DNA of 64,000 nt from Burkholderiales bacterium (GTDB lineage Bacteria > Pseudomonadota > Gammaproteobacteria > Burkholderiales > Burkholderiaceae_C). Made by a program: the position numbers and the translations under genes. The stretch's first letter is position 1. Each line of letters opens with the position of its first letter. Below, piece after piece: positions 56,801 through 63,948 of this stretch. The DNA is taken from contig JAGWTR010000003.1 of NCBI GenBank assembly GCA_028868855.1, forward strand, positions 310,001-374,000, written 5' to 3'. The notes under the pieces are model-generated. The model saw only the letters and a list, made by a program, of their open reading frames with translations. It had not been told where the DNA came from and ran no database searches.

Positions 56801-58847
56801 CTTGCCGGGTAGCAGCCAGCAATTCATCAACAGTTCGACCGGCTTGAGCGCGCCGGTCGTGCACCTGGCGGCCATGCAGGGTGATGTCTCCTTTGATTTG
56901 CCCACCGGTAGCGCCCTGACGTTGACCCCTTCCGCCAAGGGGGACTTAAGTGTCTATGCCGGCCAGAACGTGTTGCTGAAATCGGCAGGGACTTCCAGCC
57001 TGAACCTTGGCGACGGGTTGTTCTCGGACAGTTACGCCGTCTCCGCCCCGAAGAAGGAAATCGGCGTCGGAGGAACGGCTGATTTGAAGGCCCTGAACAA
57101 TCACGTCACTCGATCGGCCGGTGCCAGCCTGCTGCATGCGCCGGACACCAACCCTGTGCGAATCTATGCAGGCGGTGACCTGAGCGCTTCTTCCAGCGGC
57201 GTGAACGGATCGGTCACATTGACCGTCTCCAAACCCGCAGACATCGTGGCCGCTGGGGACATTCGCAATTTGTCGTTCATCGGCCAGAATTTTGTGGACA
57301 CCGATGTGACCCGCATTGCCGCGGGCGGCGATTTTGTCGGGGCGACAAATCCCCCCAATGCGGTGTCCTCCAAGCGCGGCGCCGGCTTGATCAGTGTGAG
57401 CGGTCCTGGCGAGCTCCAGGTCGAAGCGGGCAGGCAGTTGGACCTGAGCACCTCGGCGGGCCTTGAAAGCGTGGGGAACCAGTACAACGCCGCCTTGCCG
57501 GATCAGAGCGCCAAGATCAGTGTCGCAGCGGGCATGGCCAAGTCGGTCAATGTGCCTGAGTTTGCCCGCCTGTACCTGGCCCATGACGCGGCGGCGCAAG
57601 CAAAGCTGGTCAGCTATGTCAAACACACCTTGATGTTGAGTGACGAGCTGTTGGCCGACTACCCTGCCAGCAACGGACCTGAGCAGGCCGCGGTCTACGC
57701 CCAGGCCTTGGCCTACTACCAAACGTTGGCGCCCCAGCATCAGCTCGCCTTGGCCGACCAGGTGATCTCTGATGTCTTTGTGGGCACCTACTTGTCCGGC
57801 CAGGGGGCTTATGCCGGGGCATGGGCTGACCTGGCCAACCGGGCACAGGTGTCGGTGTCCGACCATGCGTCCTTGCTGTTCAAGCGCTTCAGAGACGACG
57901 TCCTGATGGCGGAAATCAAACGACTGGGCAGTCAGGCCGTCGCCATTGCCGACAGCACCGATGCGGCAGAAAGCGCCAGGCGAAAGGCGCAACGTCAGGC
58001 CCTGTGGGATCAGGTCCGCACGGCGGTCAGCCTGGCAGGACTTGGGCAAGGATTTGCCTTCCGTGGCGACATCGATCTGGCGGGCAGCATGGTCTACACC
58101 AAGGCGCCAGGCAACTTGAACTCAGGCGGCATCGACCTGTTCGCGCCCGGTGGCCAGGTCGTGGTGGGTCTCAGCACCCTGACGGCCATCGACAAACTGC
58201 AGGCCGACAGCCGTGGCCTGGTCACCATGCAGGGCGGCAGCATCCGCTCGGTGTCTGATGGCGACTTCCAAGTCAACTCGCAAAAAGCCTTTGTGGTGGG
58301 CGAGGGCGATTTGATGGTCTATTCGGCCAACGGCAGCGTGGACTCGGGCCGCGGCTCCAACACGGACGTGACGGTGCCGAAAGCCATGCGCACTCCGGAT
58401 CCCCTGACCGGCATTGTGAAAGTGGTGGTGCCGGCGGCGACAACGGGCAGCGGCATTGGCCGATTGAACGCGGGCGATACCGTGTCCAAGGGCAGCGTGT
58501 TGCTGGCGGCGCCCAATGGCGAAATTCGCGCCTTGGATGCCTTCATCCGTAATGACTCCGGCGGTGACATCGCCGTGGCCGGGGTGGTCAAAGGCGGCGA
58601 CAACATCAAGGGCAATGTCGCTGGTCTGGCGCCTGCGCCCGCAGTGACGGTCGCGCTCAACGTGAACTCGGCCTTGCCAACCGATGCCAGCGCAGGGGCA
58701 CAAGCGGCGGTTGATGGGGCTCAGGGCAAGAAAGCCAAAGACCCCAGCTCCATTTTGACGGTTGACCTTCTGGGCATGGGCGATGACGAATCCGCTCCCG
58801 CCGCCAAGCCCTGCCCGAAGGAGCAAAAAGACGACTGCCAACGGTGA
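47835..58847 (+). CDS. Giant filamentous-hemagglutinin-type TpsA adhesin
   Basis: A 3,670-residue exoprotein. The N-terminus MNKQVHRLVFDRRRGMRV is an extended signal peptide region (ESPR); cleavage is expected after AMA (A66). A TPS secretion domain follows (about 67-330), with NPSVILGQIQANG and NHNGVIFG at 184-191 where most family members have NPNG. A long beta-helix body has many short degenerate motifs. Near the C-terminus (about 3150-3590) a DUF3739-like region includes VAAGMAKSVNVPEFARLYL (start VAAGMAKSVNV). There is no LPXTG or PEP-CTERM tail. GAGGAG lies about 8 bases ahead of the ATG. It should be surface-exposed or released, used for adhesion or biofilm, but could have another role. 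Confidence 0.9.
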   Translation: MNKQVHRLVFDRRRGMRVPAAEHVRSAGKAAGGERRATARVVSRWLVTASMAGPLTLGLAGSDAMAQQRTMSGSATRSVSALVNIPQTQRSLPQPTFQPKGMLDADPRKNYGSFSLNYGAAGLNINQQDDKVIINWDSFNVGQGYTVRFVQPQSTSSALNNIWDANPSVILGQIQANGEVILQNHNGVIFGPTARVDTGRFVTTALKLANDTYLRGIRANARAGAATFGDDESLPTGFITVERGAEIKTLAGGDVMMVAPKVYNEGSIETPKGQTILAAGQKVYLYNATDAAQRGLVVAVDAFADGSNEVNTVEQAAKGNYKTVHGQTVSDGTPDTTDGLSTKINQIVAEQGTINLVGMTIRQNGVLTATTAVKGQNGAIYLQAQKNTTPYNEKNVAAELGTVEFGKDSQTLVTPVADSSAKQKDAEVFYRSRIEVIGKDIRVRSGAEITAVSGNVSLRAGANMQTASVFDNTKETGAADGSHLVVEGGATISAAGLRDVAVPMSRNQLSGRLFATELADSPVQRGGVLYRSDFLTDARRQVGVANVTGQYKLIERTAQELSTRGGNVRLLSQGDLVIADDARLDVSGGSIKYDAGQITSSLVRRGNQLISLENAKAGDKYDELITPTVNALTQQVPSFVQGADAGLAWVAGANTYLGAHVVKGDVVVGANQRTGQVVGAYVPASTGLALSPIDLPDELGVADILKTRPELYSSLRPLGATLMVGYKSAPVDRSYSQLTPEIDLTGSRQAPLLAIPELGTSQADQFFAALGTTQLMASDVQSAGVATLSLNAQTVRMSKGASLDLGASGQLAVDAEHIDLDGKLRAAGGKVRLTSYTAPGDASFGTVEIGPDARIDLSGTRRDERGAFSATGTGNVNGGDFNIDADHSATLAEGSVVDVSAGVWRTSAGSTSTGAAGSVTLGVNGTLDRNSEPTGQLFLKGALSAFDFKSGGTLSLSGLHSLVIGGIAQDDWGLSLGEAFFSDHGFGTFKLSALGDVNVAGSLTPVLRNFVLSSSRMALAPEALTSTGVLDASSRQAIALNLTATLQPRQGLYGSLETGGNVKVAQGARVDVGAGGQIGLKAGGNIEVAGQLLAHGGRISLGLSGDRGGGDATGTVDAAGFIDGQEVRLTASGVLDVSGLALSATTATLGGDLVRGRVLGGGTVNLNVNPGKPSRGRVVTEVGSTIDVSGASADLDLSRSPGAKVHLSQGAGSVSVASADGFSLMGNLVAARPDASVSGGQFSASISREGVADFTSNSDQDKQYQSAAHQLTLLGSSAEVAQHPHAYNEGVLSANQLLDAGFDQIQLRADDRIVLGHGVNLVSDTQKPGSTQVALRSVQLTAPVLQATDGGLHTVRAAAVSLGDRDLTPQKALTTPIVPSAMLGDAGLSVQAGLIEVFGHSALQGFGQAKGVTLDATLDTHGQLDRRQDGEIRFIGRSFAQDADAKKRSDLQGSLSFGGDLTLKAGQVYASTLSNFTVQGMPGASSLTVAMPTGGSSSATPLSALAQLTLQARDVVVSGVIRQPFGSITINGENMPRLEAASVLSVSGDGVTVPVGTTINSRQWVYATNGTADGVSPAADDSVKTLNGLPVAKGILVKGAGLSISNQTLVQAQAGGDLQAWEFIAGVGGSTDTLNRSNVFAILPGYHYDFAPFDTEIAASTKAVGTRLSAGDQVQISTGSAVLAAGLYTLLPARYATLRGAVLVSATSLNATQPLSQAIARDDGSVLVSGHLTAVGTDINGGHDPRQALILEPESTYRAKSALQVLSINDYLADQAARHATALPSRPGDAGRVSLQADQSFAWAAQFNLAGAAGFQAGQFDLSMPDMALLGQGESSTSGTTAISVKALNATGAQSILLGGIRTGTAENTHVTTLASQVSLSGELAVGELIAVATDSVHVNQGTSIVSNGASNGLSNTLTVDGMGAALVVSDHANTDLRRDLSTVPKGAVQTGTLTVDAGVTLQGAAVQLDGSKRVKLDADTKLLTSSIGVGAPHIALGGLSEDANALSVAGPLLEAYSQVERLQLRSYSSIDLLGSMTLGARSANNAPLIQHLVLDAPELLGLGHATDTATVLAQHVVLRNTSGLKASGAQHGDSKLRVVAEPVLKDGVTGGITVAGAQGESAQGLAFASATLATAGDVVFSGKGLLNAQGDVTISSARVTADKTAQHGVNSQGVLTIEQALNRHSFGEQLGAGASLSLTGQRVVQDGTIDLPSGSVSLTGLGQTDQADTVVFTERSSTQAKGWVANAGSTWSASAPGGQIKATALTGDVVVRGVLDVSAPQPNSASDTAKSAGAITLTATTGAVRLGQSARLKGSAATDTLSGRLVVDAQTLVNETAPGVNGLAVASAAAAQGTLDRLIGAANAGGLHGEVDVRVRQGDQSLNTTLKAVRASLSADAGTLTLLGAATIDATAPQGGVVQLAAGQDLTVSAGAQIHADSSRAGANGGDVLLASTSGRVKLEEGATITATGDDALDGRVVISAQREVLTALANAHAADATAAPVKTARIVAGEIDVVGNRVYQGDTVAEGKSGAVRTETGTTTELSPVSQYAGLADIASHAEDFMGTQAKVLSALGLTDQANLRAGVEIRSAADFTLSSDWSLADALHPGAQPLFLTIRAGRNLNVKGSLSDGFATADRAASINPGEGASYRLVAGADTTAANVLKTDAASTGSITIEAGKLVRTTSGSIEMAAAQDIVLNTNYATNPSAPVQGVAYVAGRLPDLPAGVTFDVAPSSAADFTGHGGRLEASAGRDIVSPGASQLFGSWFNHAGFTDLDSGQQVPVAWWATFSAFKQGFGSFGGGNISAVAGRDISNLGVVAPTSARTLTTTVTDEAGNFVAQHNDLAVDNGGDVTVRAGRDVRGGHYFLGRGNGAIQAGGAIALGDSLDKAKFQPLGAILGQMDGNWSMQAVADVNLAMAFNPTMYVNATRSKSDGGLYLTYGEDAALALSSVWGDINWWGNSRSTKGTATTNTYLVQMAKLAPKDEQLSLPGSSQQFINSSTGLSAPVVHLAAMQGDVSFDLPTGSALTLTPSAKGDLSVYAGQNVLLKSAGTSSLNLGDGLFSDSYAVSAPKKEIGVGGTADLKALNNHVTRSAGASLLHAPDTNPVRIYAGGDLSASSSGVNGSVTLTVSKPADIVAAGDIRNLSFIGQNFVDTDVTRIAAGGDFVGATNPPNAVSSKRGAGLISVSGPGELQVEAGRQLDLSTSAGLESVGNQYNAALPDQSAKISVAAGMAKSVNVPEFARLYLAHDAAAQAKLVSYVKHTLMLSDELLADYPASNGPEQAAVYAQALAYYQTLAPQHQLALADQVISDVFVGTYLSGQGAYAGAWADLANRAQVSVSDHASLLFKRFRDDVLMAEIKRLGSQAVAIADSTDAAESARRKAQRQALWDQVRTAVSLAGLGQGFAFRGDIDLAGSMVYTKAPGNLNSGGIDLFAPGGQVVVGLSTLTAIDKLQADSRGLVTMQGGSIRSVSDGDFQVNSQKAFVVGEGDLMVYSANGSVDSGRGSNTDVTVPKAMRTPDPLTGIVKVVVPAATTGSGIGRLNAGDTVSKGSVLLAAPNGEIRALDAFIRNDSGGDIAVAGVVKGGDNIKGNVAGLAPAPAVTVALNVNSALPTDASAGAQAAVDGAQGKKAKDPSSILTVDLLGMGDDESAPAAKPCPKEQKDDCQR

Positions 58848-59018
58848 TCGGGTGCACCGCATGAAAGCCCCACCCTCATCCAAGGGGGAGGGGTGACAAA
58901 TGACAGATTCGTGACGGCTCATGAGCCGAGTGAGTAGGCCATTCGGCCTAGTGGGCGACCCGATGCCGACACATGCGCTTTTGACAATGGCGTTTTGTGT
59001 AGCGATGGACCAAGTCCC
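58848..59018. other. 171-bp gap with palindromes between tpsA and the motor genes
   Basis: It contains a G/C-rich hairpin (58871-58895), a perfect palindrome CGGCTCATGAGCCG (58915-58928) and TAGGCC-ATTC-GGCCTA (58935-58950). TTGACA at 58981-58986 is a possible -35, but no good -10 lies at the right distance. A separate promoter for the motor genes is possible. Confidence 0.5.
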
Positions 59019-60725
59019 ATGAATGCAATGAAGTCTTTGATGATGGGTGCCGCCCTGTGCTGTGGGCTGGCGTCGACCTCGGCCAAGGCCTGGTGGAATG
59101 GGGACTGGACGCATCGAGCCAAGATTTCCTTGAACACCACGGCCCAGGGCATTGAAACCAAAGAAGCCCTGTCCGGCACGGTGGTGCCGGTGCGTTTGCA
59201 CTCCGGCAACTTTGACTTCCTGTCGGCCAAACCCGATGGCTCCGACCTGCGCGTGGTCGCCGCCGACGACAAGACCCCGCTCAAGTTCTGGGTGGAGCGC
59301 TTTGACGGAGGCAATGAACTGGCCGTGGTTTGGGTGCAGGTGCCCAGCGTGGCCCCGGGCACCGACAAGAACCTGATCTACGTTTATGCCGGCAACGAGA
59401 AGGCAGCCGCCGAAGCCAGCACGCCAGCCTTGTATGACGGCTCGACCGTGCTCGCCATGGCCTTCGCTGAAAAGCAGGGCGAGGCGGTGGATGCAACGGG
59501 TCAGATCAAGACCAGCGAAGCGGTCAATCGTGACGCCAATGGATTGATCGGCGCGGCGGCCAAGCTTGATGGCCAGCGCGCGTTGATCGTTCCTGCCAAC
59601 GCCAAACTCAAGGCGCCTGGCTCGGGTCCCTACAGCGTCAGTCTGTGGGTCAAGCCGGAGGTGGTGGCCGGGGAGCTGTTCAAGCAAGGCCCGCTGGCCT
59701 TGTCCATCAATGGCGGCAAGTTGGCCCTTGTCTATGGCGGTGCGCAAGCCGTGGGTGGCGATCTGCCCGCGTCGGCGTGGGCGCATGTGGCGCTCACGCT
59801 GGGCGCCGGCAAGTTGACCTTGTACGTCAATGGCGCGCAGGCCGCGCAAGCTGACTTGCCCACCACGGCGCCTGCGATTGAAGGCGATGTGCAGTTGGGC
59901 AAAGGCATGAGCGGCTTGATTGACCAGTTGGAAGTGGCCAGCACCGTGCGCAGCGCAGACTGGGTGAAGTTTGCCCACGCCGCGCAAAGCGCCGATGCCA
60001 AGTTGGTGGCGGCCGTTGGCCAGACCGAAGCGAGCGCCAAGGAAGGCGACGGCGGCAGCCCTGGATACTTCAGCATCCTGGTGGGCAACCTGACGGTCGA
60101 CGCCTGGGTGGTGATCGGCATCCTGGCCGTGATGTTCCTCATCTCCGCATGGGTGATGTACGCCAAGGCGATGTTGGTGACGCGCGCCGACAAACACAAC
60201 CGCATGTTCCTGCAGAAGTTCCGCGAGGTGCGTGACGTGATGATGGTGCCACCCAAAGGGCTGCAACATTCTTCATTGCAGCGTCTCTATGCGGCGGGCC
60301 TGCACGAGTTGACCAAACGTGATGTGGGCACGGCAGGGGCCAAGCCGCTGTCGGGCGCGTCCATCGATGCCGTCAAGGCCGCCATTGATGCCGACCTGGT
60401 GCGCGAAAACCAGGACCTCAACTCGCAGATCGTGCTGCTGACCATCGCCATTTCGGGCGGCCCCTTCCTGGGTCTGCTGGGGACGGTGGTGGGCGTGATG
60501 ATCACCTTCGCCGCCATTGCGGCGGCGGGCGACGTCAACGTCAACGCGATCGCCCCAGGGATTGCGGCGGCGCTGCTGGCCACGGTGGCGGGCTTGGCGG
60601 TGGCCATCCCTGCGCTGTTTGGCTACAACTACCTGGCCGCTCGAATCAAGAACATTTCCTCGGACATGCAAATCTTCATCGACGAGTTCGTGACGCGCGT
60701 GGCCGAAACCCACGGCGCCCGCTGA
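59019..60725 (+). CDS. DUF2341-LamG-like domain fused to a MotA/TolQ/ExbB proton channel
   Basis: A 568-residue fusion. Signal peptide (about 1-24), then a DUF2341-type domain (25-130, WWNGDWTHRAKISLN with LIYVYAGN), a LamG/concanavalin-like beta domain (about 175-320, YSVSLWVKPE and LTLYVNGAQAA), a linker, and a TolQ/ExbB-type channel with three membrane segments (363-382, 471-500, 513-537; GPFLGLLGTVVGVMITF is the conserved stretch). ExbB/TolQ proteins form the stator with ExbD/TolR and use proton flow. The N-terminal region would be in the periplasm and could bind polysaccharide or protein. Two exbD genes follow directly. The ATG at 59019 opens the signal peptide. Confidence 0.88.
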   Translation: MNAMKSLMMGAALCCGLASTSAKAWWNGDWTHRAKISLNTTAQGIETKEALSGTVVPVRLHSGNFDFLSAKPDGSDLRVVAADDKTPLKFWVERFDGGNELAVVWVQVPSVAPGTDKNLIYVYAGNEKAAAEASTPALYDGSTVLAMAFAEKQGEAVDATGQIKTSEAVNRDANGLIGAAAKLDGQRALIVPANAKLKAPGSGPYSVSLWVKPEVVAGELFKQGPLALSINGGKLALVYGGAQAVGGDLPASAWAHVALTLGAGKLTLYVNGAQAAQADLPTTAPAIEGDVQLGKGMSGLIDQLEVASTVRSADWVKFAHAAQSADAKLVAAVGQTEASAKEGDGGSPGYFSILVGNLTVDAWVVIGILAVMFLISAWVMYAKAMLVTRADKHNRMFLQKFREVRDVMMVPPKGLQHSSLQRLYAAGLHELTKRDVGTAGAKPLSGASIDAVKAAIDADLVRENQDLNSQIVLLTIAISGGPFLGLLGTVVGVMITFAAIAAAGDVNVNAIAPGIAAALLATVAGLAVAIPALFGYNYLAARIKNISSDMQIFIDEFVTRVAETHGAR

Positions 60726-60737
60726 TCGGACCAGATC

Positions 60738-61145
60738 ATGTCGGGCGACATCAAGGAAGACAACCAGCCGTATGACGAGATCAACATCACTCCGATGTTG
60801 GACTTGGCCTACGTGCTGCTGGTCATCTTCATCATCATGACGACCGCCTCGGTGCAAGGAGTCAAGGTGCAGTCCCCGATCACGCAGGCGGCCAACAACC
60901 TGGCAAAGCCGCAGACCAAGGGCATCACCATCACGGCCGAGGGGCAGGTCTACCTGGACGCCTACCCCGTCAGCATGGACCAACTCAAGTCCACCCTGGC
61001 GCAGTACAAGGCGGCCAACCCCAATCTGCCGGTGGTCCTGAAGGCCGATGCGGCCACGCAGTACGACAAGGTGATGGAGGTGCTGGAAATTGCCAAGCGA
61101 CTGGACATCACCGAAATCGGCCTGGCCACCAAGCGTGTGCAGTAA
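60738..61145 (+). CDS. exbD: ExbD/TolR-type stator protein 1
   Basis: A 135-residue bitopic protein: cytoplasmic head, one membrane segment with the conserved Asp (NITPMLDLAYVLLVIFIIM) that takes part in proton flow, and a periplasmic ExbD domain (GQVYLDAYPVSMDQLKSTL). It follows the fusion channel gene by 12 bases, so they probably act as one complex. A second exbD is 12 bases further on. Confidence 0.93.
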   Translation: MSGDIKEDNQPYDEINITPMLDLAYVLLVIFIIMTTASVQGVKVQSPITQAANNLAKPQTKGITITAEGQVYLDAYPVSMDQLKSTLAQYKAANPNLPVVLKADAATQYDKVMEVLEIAKRLDITEIGLATKRVQ

Positions 61146-61157
61146 GGAGCGCTGGCG

Positions 61158-61559
61158 ATGAAAGTTCAAAACGAGACCAAGCCCTACGACACCATCAACG
61201 TGACACCGATGCTGGACCTGGCCTATGTGCTGCTGGTGGTGTTCATCTTGATGACGACCGCCTCGGTGCAGGGCTTGCACGTCAGCATGCCCAAGCCCAG
61301 CAACAAGCCCAGCACTGAAAAGCACGAGCTGAAAATCATCCAGGTGATGCCCGATGGCGCCTTGATGATCAACGGGGTCAGTGTGAACCTGGCGGACCTG
61401 GAGTCGCAATTGCAGCAGGCCAAGTCGCGTGATTCCAAGATGAGCGTGGCCATCAAGGGTGATGCGCGTGCGCAGTACGCCAAGGTGGTGGCCATCATTG
61501 ACCTGTGCAACAAGATCGAAGTGCCGATGGGCCTGATCACCTCCCGCATCGGGGCTTGA
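61158..61559 (+). CDS. exbD: ExbD/TolR-type stator protein 2
   Basis: A 133-residue ExbD-like protein with the same Asp-bearing segment (NVTPMLDLAYVLLVVFILM) and a periplasmic domain (GALMINGVSVNLADLESQL). It is clearly related to the previous gene but diverged, mostly in the periplasmic part. Two ExbD paralogues side by side occur with some TonB systems, where they may form a heterodimer. Confidence 0.93.
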   Translation: MKVQNETKPYDTINVTPMLDLAYVLLVVFILMTTASVQGLHVSMPKPSNKPSTEKHELKIIQVMPDGALMINGVSVNLADLESQLQQAKSRDSKMSVAIKGDARAQYAKVVAIIDLCNKIEVPMGLITSRIGA

Positions 61560-61562
61560 GCC

Positions 61563-62222
61563 ATGAACAGCAGCACTGATCAAGCGTGGATTCGCTGGGC
61601 GATGGGCGCCATGGCGCTGGCGACGATCGGAGGCTTGATCTATTGGGCGGCCACCTCCTTCAAAGGCACGAGCGGCCGGCACAAAACGCAGACGGTCAAG
61701 ATCGCGGTCTTGCCGGACACCCCGCCACCGCCGCCGCCGAAAGAAGAGAAAAAGCCTGAGCCACCCAAGCAGGAAGACAAGCCACAGCCTCAGCAGCAGC
61801 CCAAGCCTCAGGAAGCGCCGCCTGCGCCTCAGCAACTCAAGATGGACGGGCCGGCCGGTGATGCGCCAAGTGGCTTCGCCGCCGGCCAGGTCACGCAAGA
61901 GTACAAGGGCGGCGATGTCGGTACCGGCTCGGGCGGCAACGGCCTGCAATTTGCGCTGTTCACCACGCAAGTGCAACGACACCTGCAAAGCGCCCTGGCA
62001 AGGAACCGTGACATCAAGCTGGGTGACTACCGCGTCCGCGTGAGTGTGTGGATCGCTCCCTCCGGCGAATTCAAGCGGGTGGAGTTGATGTCGCCCTCCG
62101 GTGACGAGAAGGTCGACGCGGCCCTGCGTCAGGCCTTGGCGCAACTGCCGCCCATGAACGACGTGCCTGCCAACTTGCCGCAACCGATCCGTTTGCGAAT
62201 CACCAACCGGATGACCGGTTGA
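61563..62222 (+). CDS. TonB-like energy-transducing protein
   Basis: A 219-residue protein: a membrane segment (about residues 12-31, WAMGAMALATIGGLIYWAA), a Pro/Lys/Glu/Gln-rich periplasmic spacer that includes six consecutive Pro and PPKEEKKPEPPKQ, then a TonB-family C-terminal domain (YRVRVSVWIAPSGEFKRVEL). TonB couples the ExbBD motor to an outer-membrane protein; the next gene encodes a predicted porin, the obvious candidate. It lies 3 bases after exbD2. Confidence 0.88.
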   Translation: MNSSTDQAWIRWAMGAMALATIGGLIYWAATSFKGTSGRHKTQTVKIAVLPDTPPPPPPKEEKKPEPPKQEDKPQPQQQPKPQEAPPAPQQLKMDGPAGDAPSGFAAGQVTQEYKGGDVGTGSGGNGLQFALFTTQVQRHLQSALARNRDIKLGDYRVRVSVWIAPSGEFKRVELMSPSGDEKVDAALRQALAQLPPMNDVPANLPQPIRLRITNRMTG

Positions 62223-62238
62223 TTTCTGAAGTGACTTT

Positions 62239-63948
62239 ATGAACTCCTTGAAAAAATCCTGGTGGCCGACCTTGACGGCCTTGAGCCTGGCCGTGGTCGG
62301 TACGCTGGCCCACGCCGATGAACGCGAGTCCCTGGAAGCCATCCGTCAAACCACCATCGGCTTGATCGATGCCCTGGTGGACAAAGGCGTGTTGTCCCGT
62401 GAAGCGGCCGACGGCATGCTCAAACAGGCGCAACAACGCGCGGCTGAGGTCAGCACTTCGTCGGTCGCCAGTCCTGCCTCGGCTGGCAAGCCGGTGTTGC
62501 GCGTGCCCTATGTGCCCGAGTCCATGAAGGCGCAGATCCGCAATGAAGTCAAGGAAGAGGTGTTGACGCAGGCTCGTGCCGAACGATGGGGGGTACCCAA
62601 CGCCACGCCGTCCTGGGTGGATCGCATCAAGATTGACGGCGACTTCCGCTTCCGCTTCCAGTCCGATCGTCCGGGCAAAGACAATACATTGCCGGCCGAC
62701 TATCTGGCCGCCGAAGTGAACAACAACAATGGCTTGTCCCGCGCGCCGGATTTTGCGTCTTATGCCGCAACGCAAGTCAACAGCGTGATCCCAACAGCGT
62801 CGACGGTGGACAACCGCGATCGTGAGCGGATTCGCTTGCGCCTGGGCCTGTCCGCCAAAGTGGCTGACGAAGTGGGGGTGGGGGTGAGATTGGCGACCGG
62901 CAGCGCGACGGATCGCGTCTCGACCAATCAGACGCTTGGCCAGAACTTCAACAAGTACCAGTTGTTTGTGGACCGTGCCTTCGTGCGCCTTGATCCCGCT
63001 GAATGGTTGACGGTGCAGGCTGGACGCATCCCCAATCCATGGTTCAGCACCGACATGGTGTGGAGCGAGAACCTGAATTTCGATGGTTTGGCCGCGACCA
63101 CGCGGTGGGCGCCGCAGGGCAGCGACTTGACGCCCTTTGCCACCGTGGGGTGGTTCCCCTTGCGCGAGCAAACGCCACCCAGCCGCTCATCGCGCTGGCT
63201 GGTTGGCGCGCAATTGGGCACCGGCTGGGAGGTGGCCGCGCGAACCAAGCTCAAGCTGGGCATGGCCTACTACAGCTACAAAAATCTTGAAGGGCGTGTG
63301 GACCAGAACTATGACACCGGCCTCAACAGCAGCAACCAGCCAGTGGTGGTCCCCAGGGTCAACTATGGTGAGTCTGAATACCCCACAGGGCTGCGCCAAA
63401 AAGGCAACACGGTCTTCGAAACCAATCCGCTGTTCTCGCCGGACATCGCCCCGGTTTGGGGCTTGGCCTACGCGTTCCGGCCGCTGGTCCTGACCGCGTC
63501 GGCTGAGCTGACCCATTTCAGCCCGTACAGCCTGCTGCTGTCCGCCGAGTACGTCAAGAACACGGCCTTTGATGCCGCGAACTTTCACAGCCGCGCAGGA
63601 TCGGCTTACGACAATGTGAACCCCGCAGGCAAGTCCACGGGCTACCACCTCAAGTTGGCATTCGGTGCGGCCGAGGTGCGTGAAGCCGGTCAATGGCAGT
63701 TGTCCACCAGCTACCGCCACATCGGCTCCGATGCCGTGCTCGACGCCTTCACCGACAGTGATCTCGGGCTGGGGGGCACCAATCTGCAGGGCTACACCCT
63801 GGGCGGCGTTTATGGCCTGTACCGCAACACCAACCTGGGCATGCGCTACCTTTCTGCCAAAACCATTGACACCCCTTTGAACGCGGCCTACCCCAATGCC
63901 AGCTACAAAGTCAACTCCTTGCAGGTGGATCTCAATGTTCGCTTCTGA
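62239..63948 (+). CDS. Putative outer-membrane porin
   Basis: A 569-residue protein with a signal peptide (LTALSLAVVGTLAHA), an N-terminal helical stretch (ERESLEAIRQTTIGLIDALV and IRNEVKEEVLTQARAE), a WVDRIKIDGDFRFRFQ start of a beta-barrel and a C-terminal end NSLQVDLNVRF with a terminal Phe typical of outer-membrane proteins. It resembles proteins annotated as putative porins in betaproteobacteria that lie next to TonB-ExbBD genes. A plug domain or TonB box is not evident. It follows the tonB-like gene by 16 bases. Confidence 0.82.
   Translation: MNSLKKSWWPTLTALSLAVVGTLAHADERESLEAIRQTTIGLIDALVDKGVLSREAADGMLKQAQQRAAEVSTSSVASPASAGKPVLRVPYVPESMKAQIRNEVKEEVLTQARAERWGVPNATPSWVDRIKIDGDFRFRFQSDRPGKDNTLPADYLAAEVNNNNGLSRAPDFASYAATQVNSVIPTASTVDNRDRERIRLRLGLSAKVADEVGVGVRLATGSATDRVSTNQTLGQNFNKYQLFVDRAFVRLDPAEWLTVQAGRIPNPWFSTDMVWSENLNFDGLAATTRWAPQGSDLTPFATVGWFPLREQTPPSRSSRWLVGAQLGTGWEVAARTKLKLGMAYYSYKNLEGRVDQNYDTGLNSSNQPVVVPRVNYGESEYPTGLRQKGNTVFETNPLFSPDIAPVWGLAYAFRPLVLTASAELTHFSPYSLLLSAEYVKNTAFDAANFHSRAGSAYDNVNPAGKSTGYHLKLAFGAAEVREAGQWQLSTSYRHIGSDAVLDAFTDSDLGLGGTNLQGYTLGGVYGLYRNTNLGMRYLSAKTIDTPLNAAYPNASYKVNSLQVDLNVRF

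Noticed and set aside
58981-59018. TTGACA-based promoter for the channel gene
   Set aside because: The -35 box is good, but no -10-like hexamer lies 16-18 bp downstream, so it is recorded only as a possibility in the gap description.
58122-60269. 715-codon minus-strand frame opposite tpsA and the channel gene
   Set aside because: It crosses two real genes and has no known motif, so it is a composition shadow.
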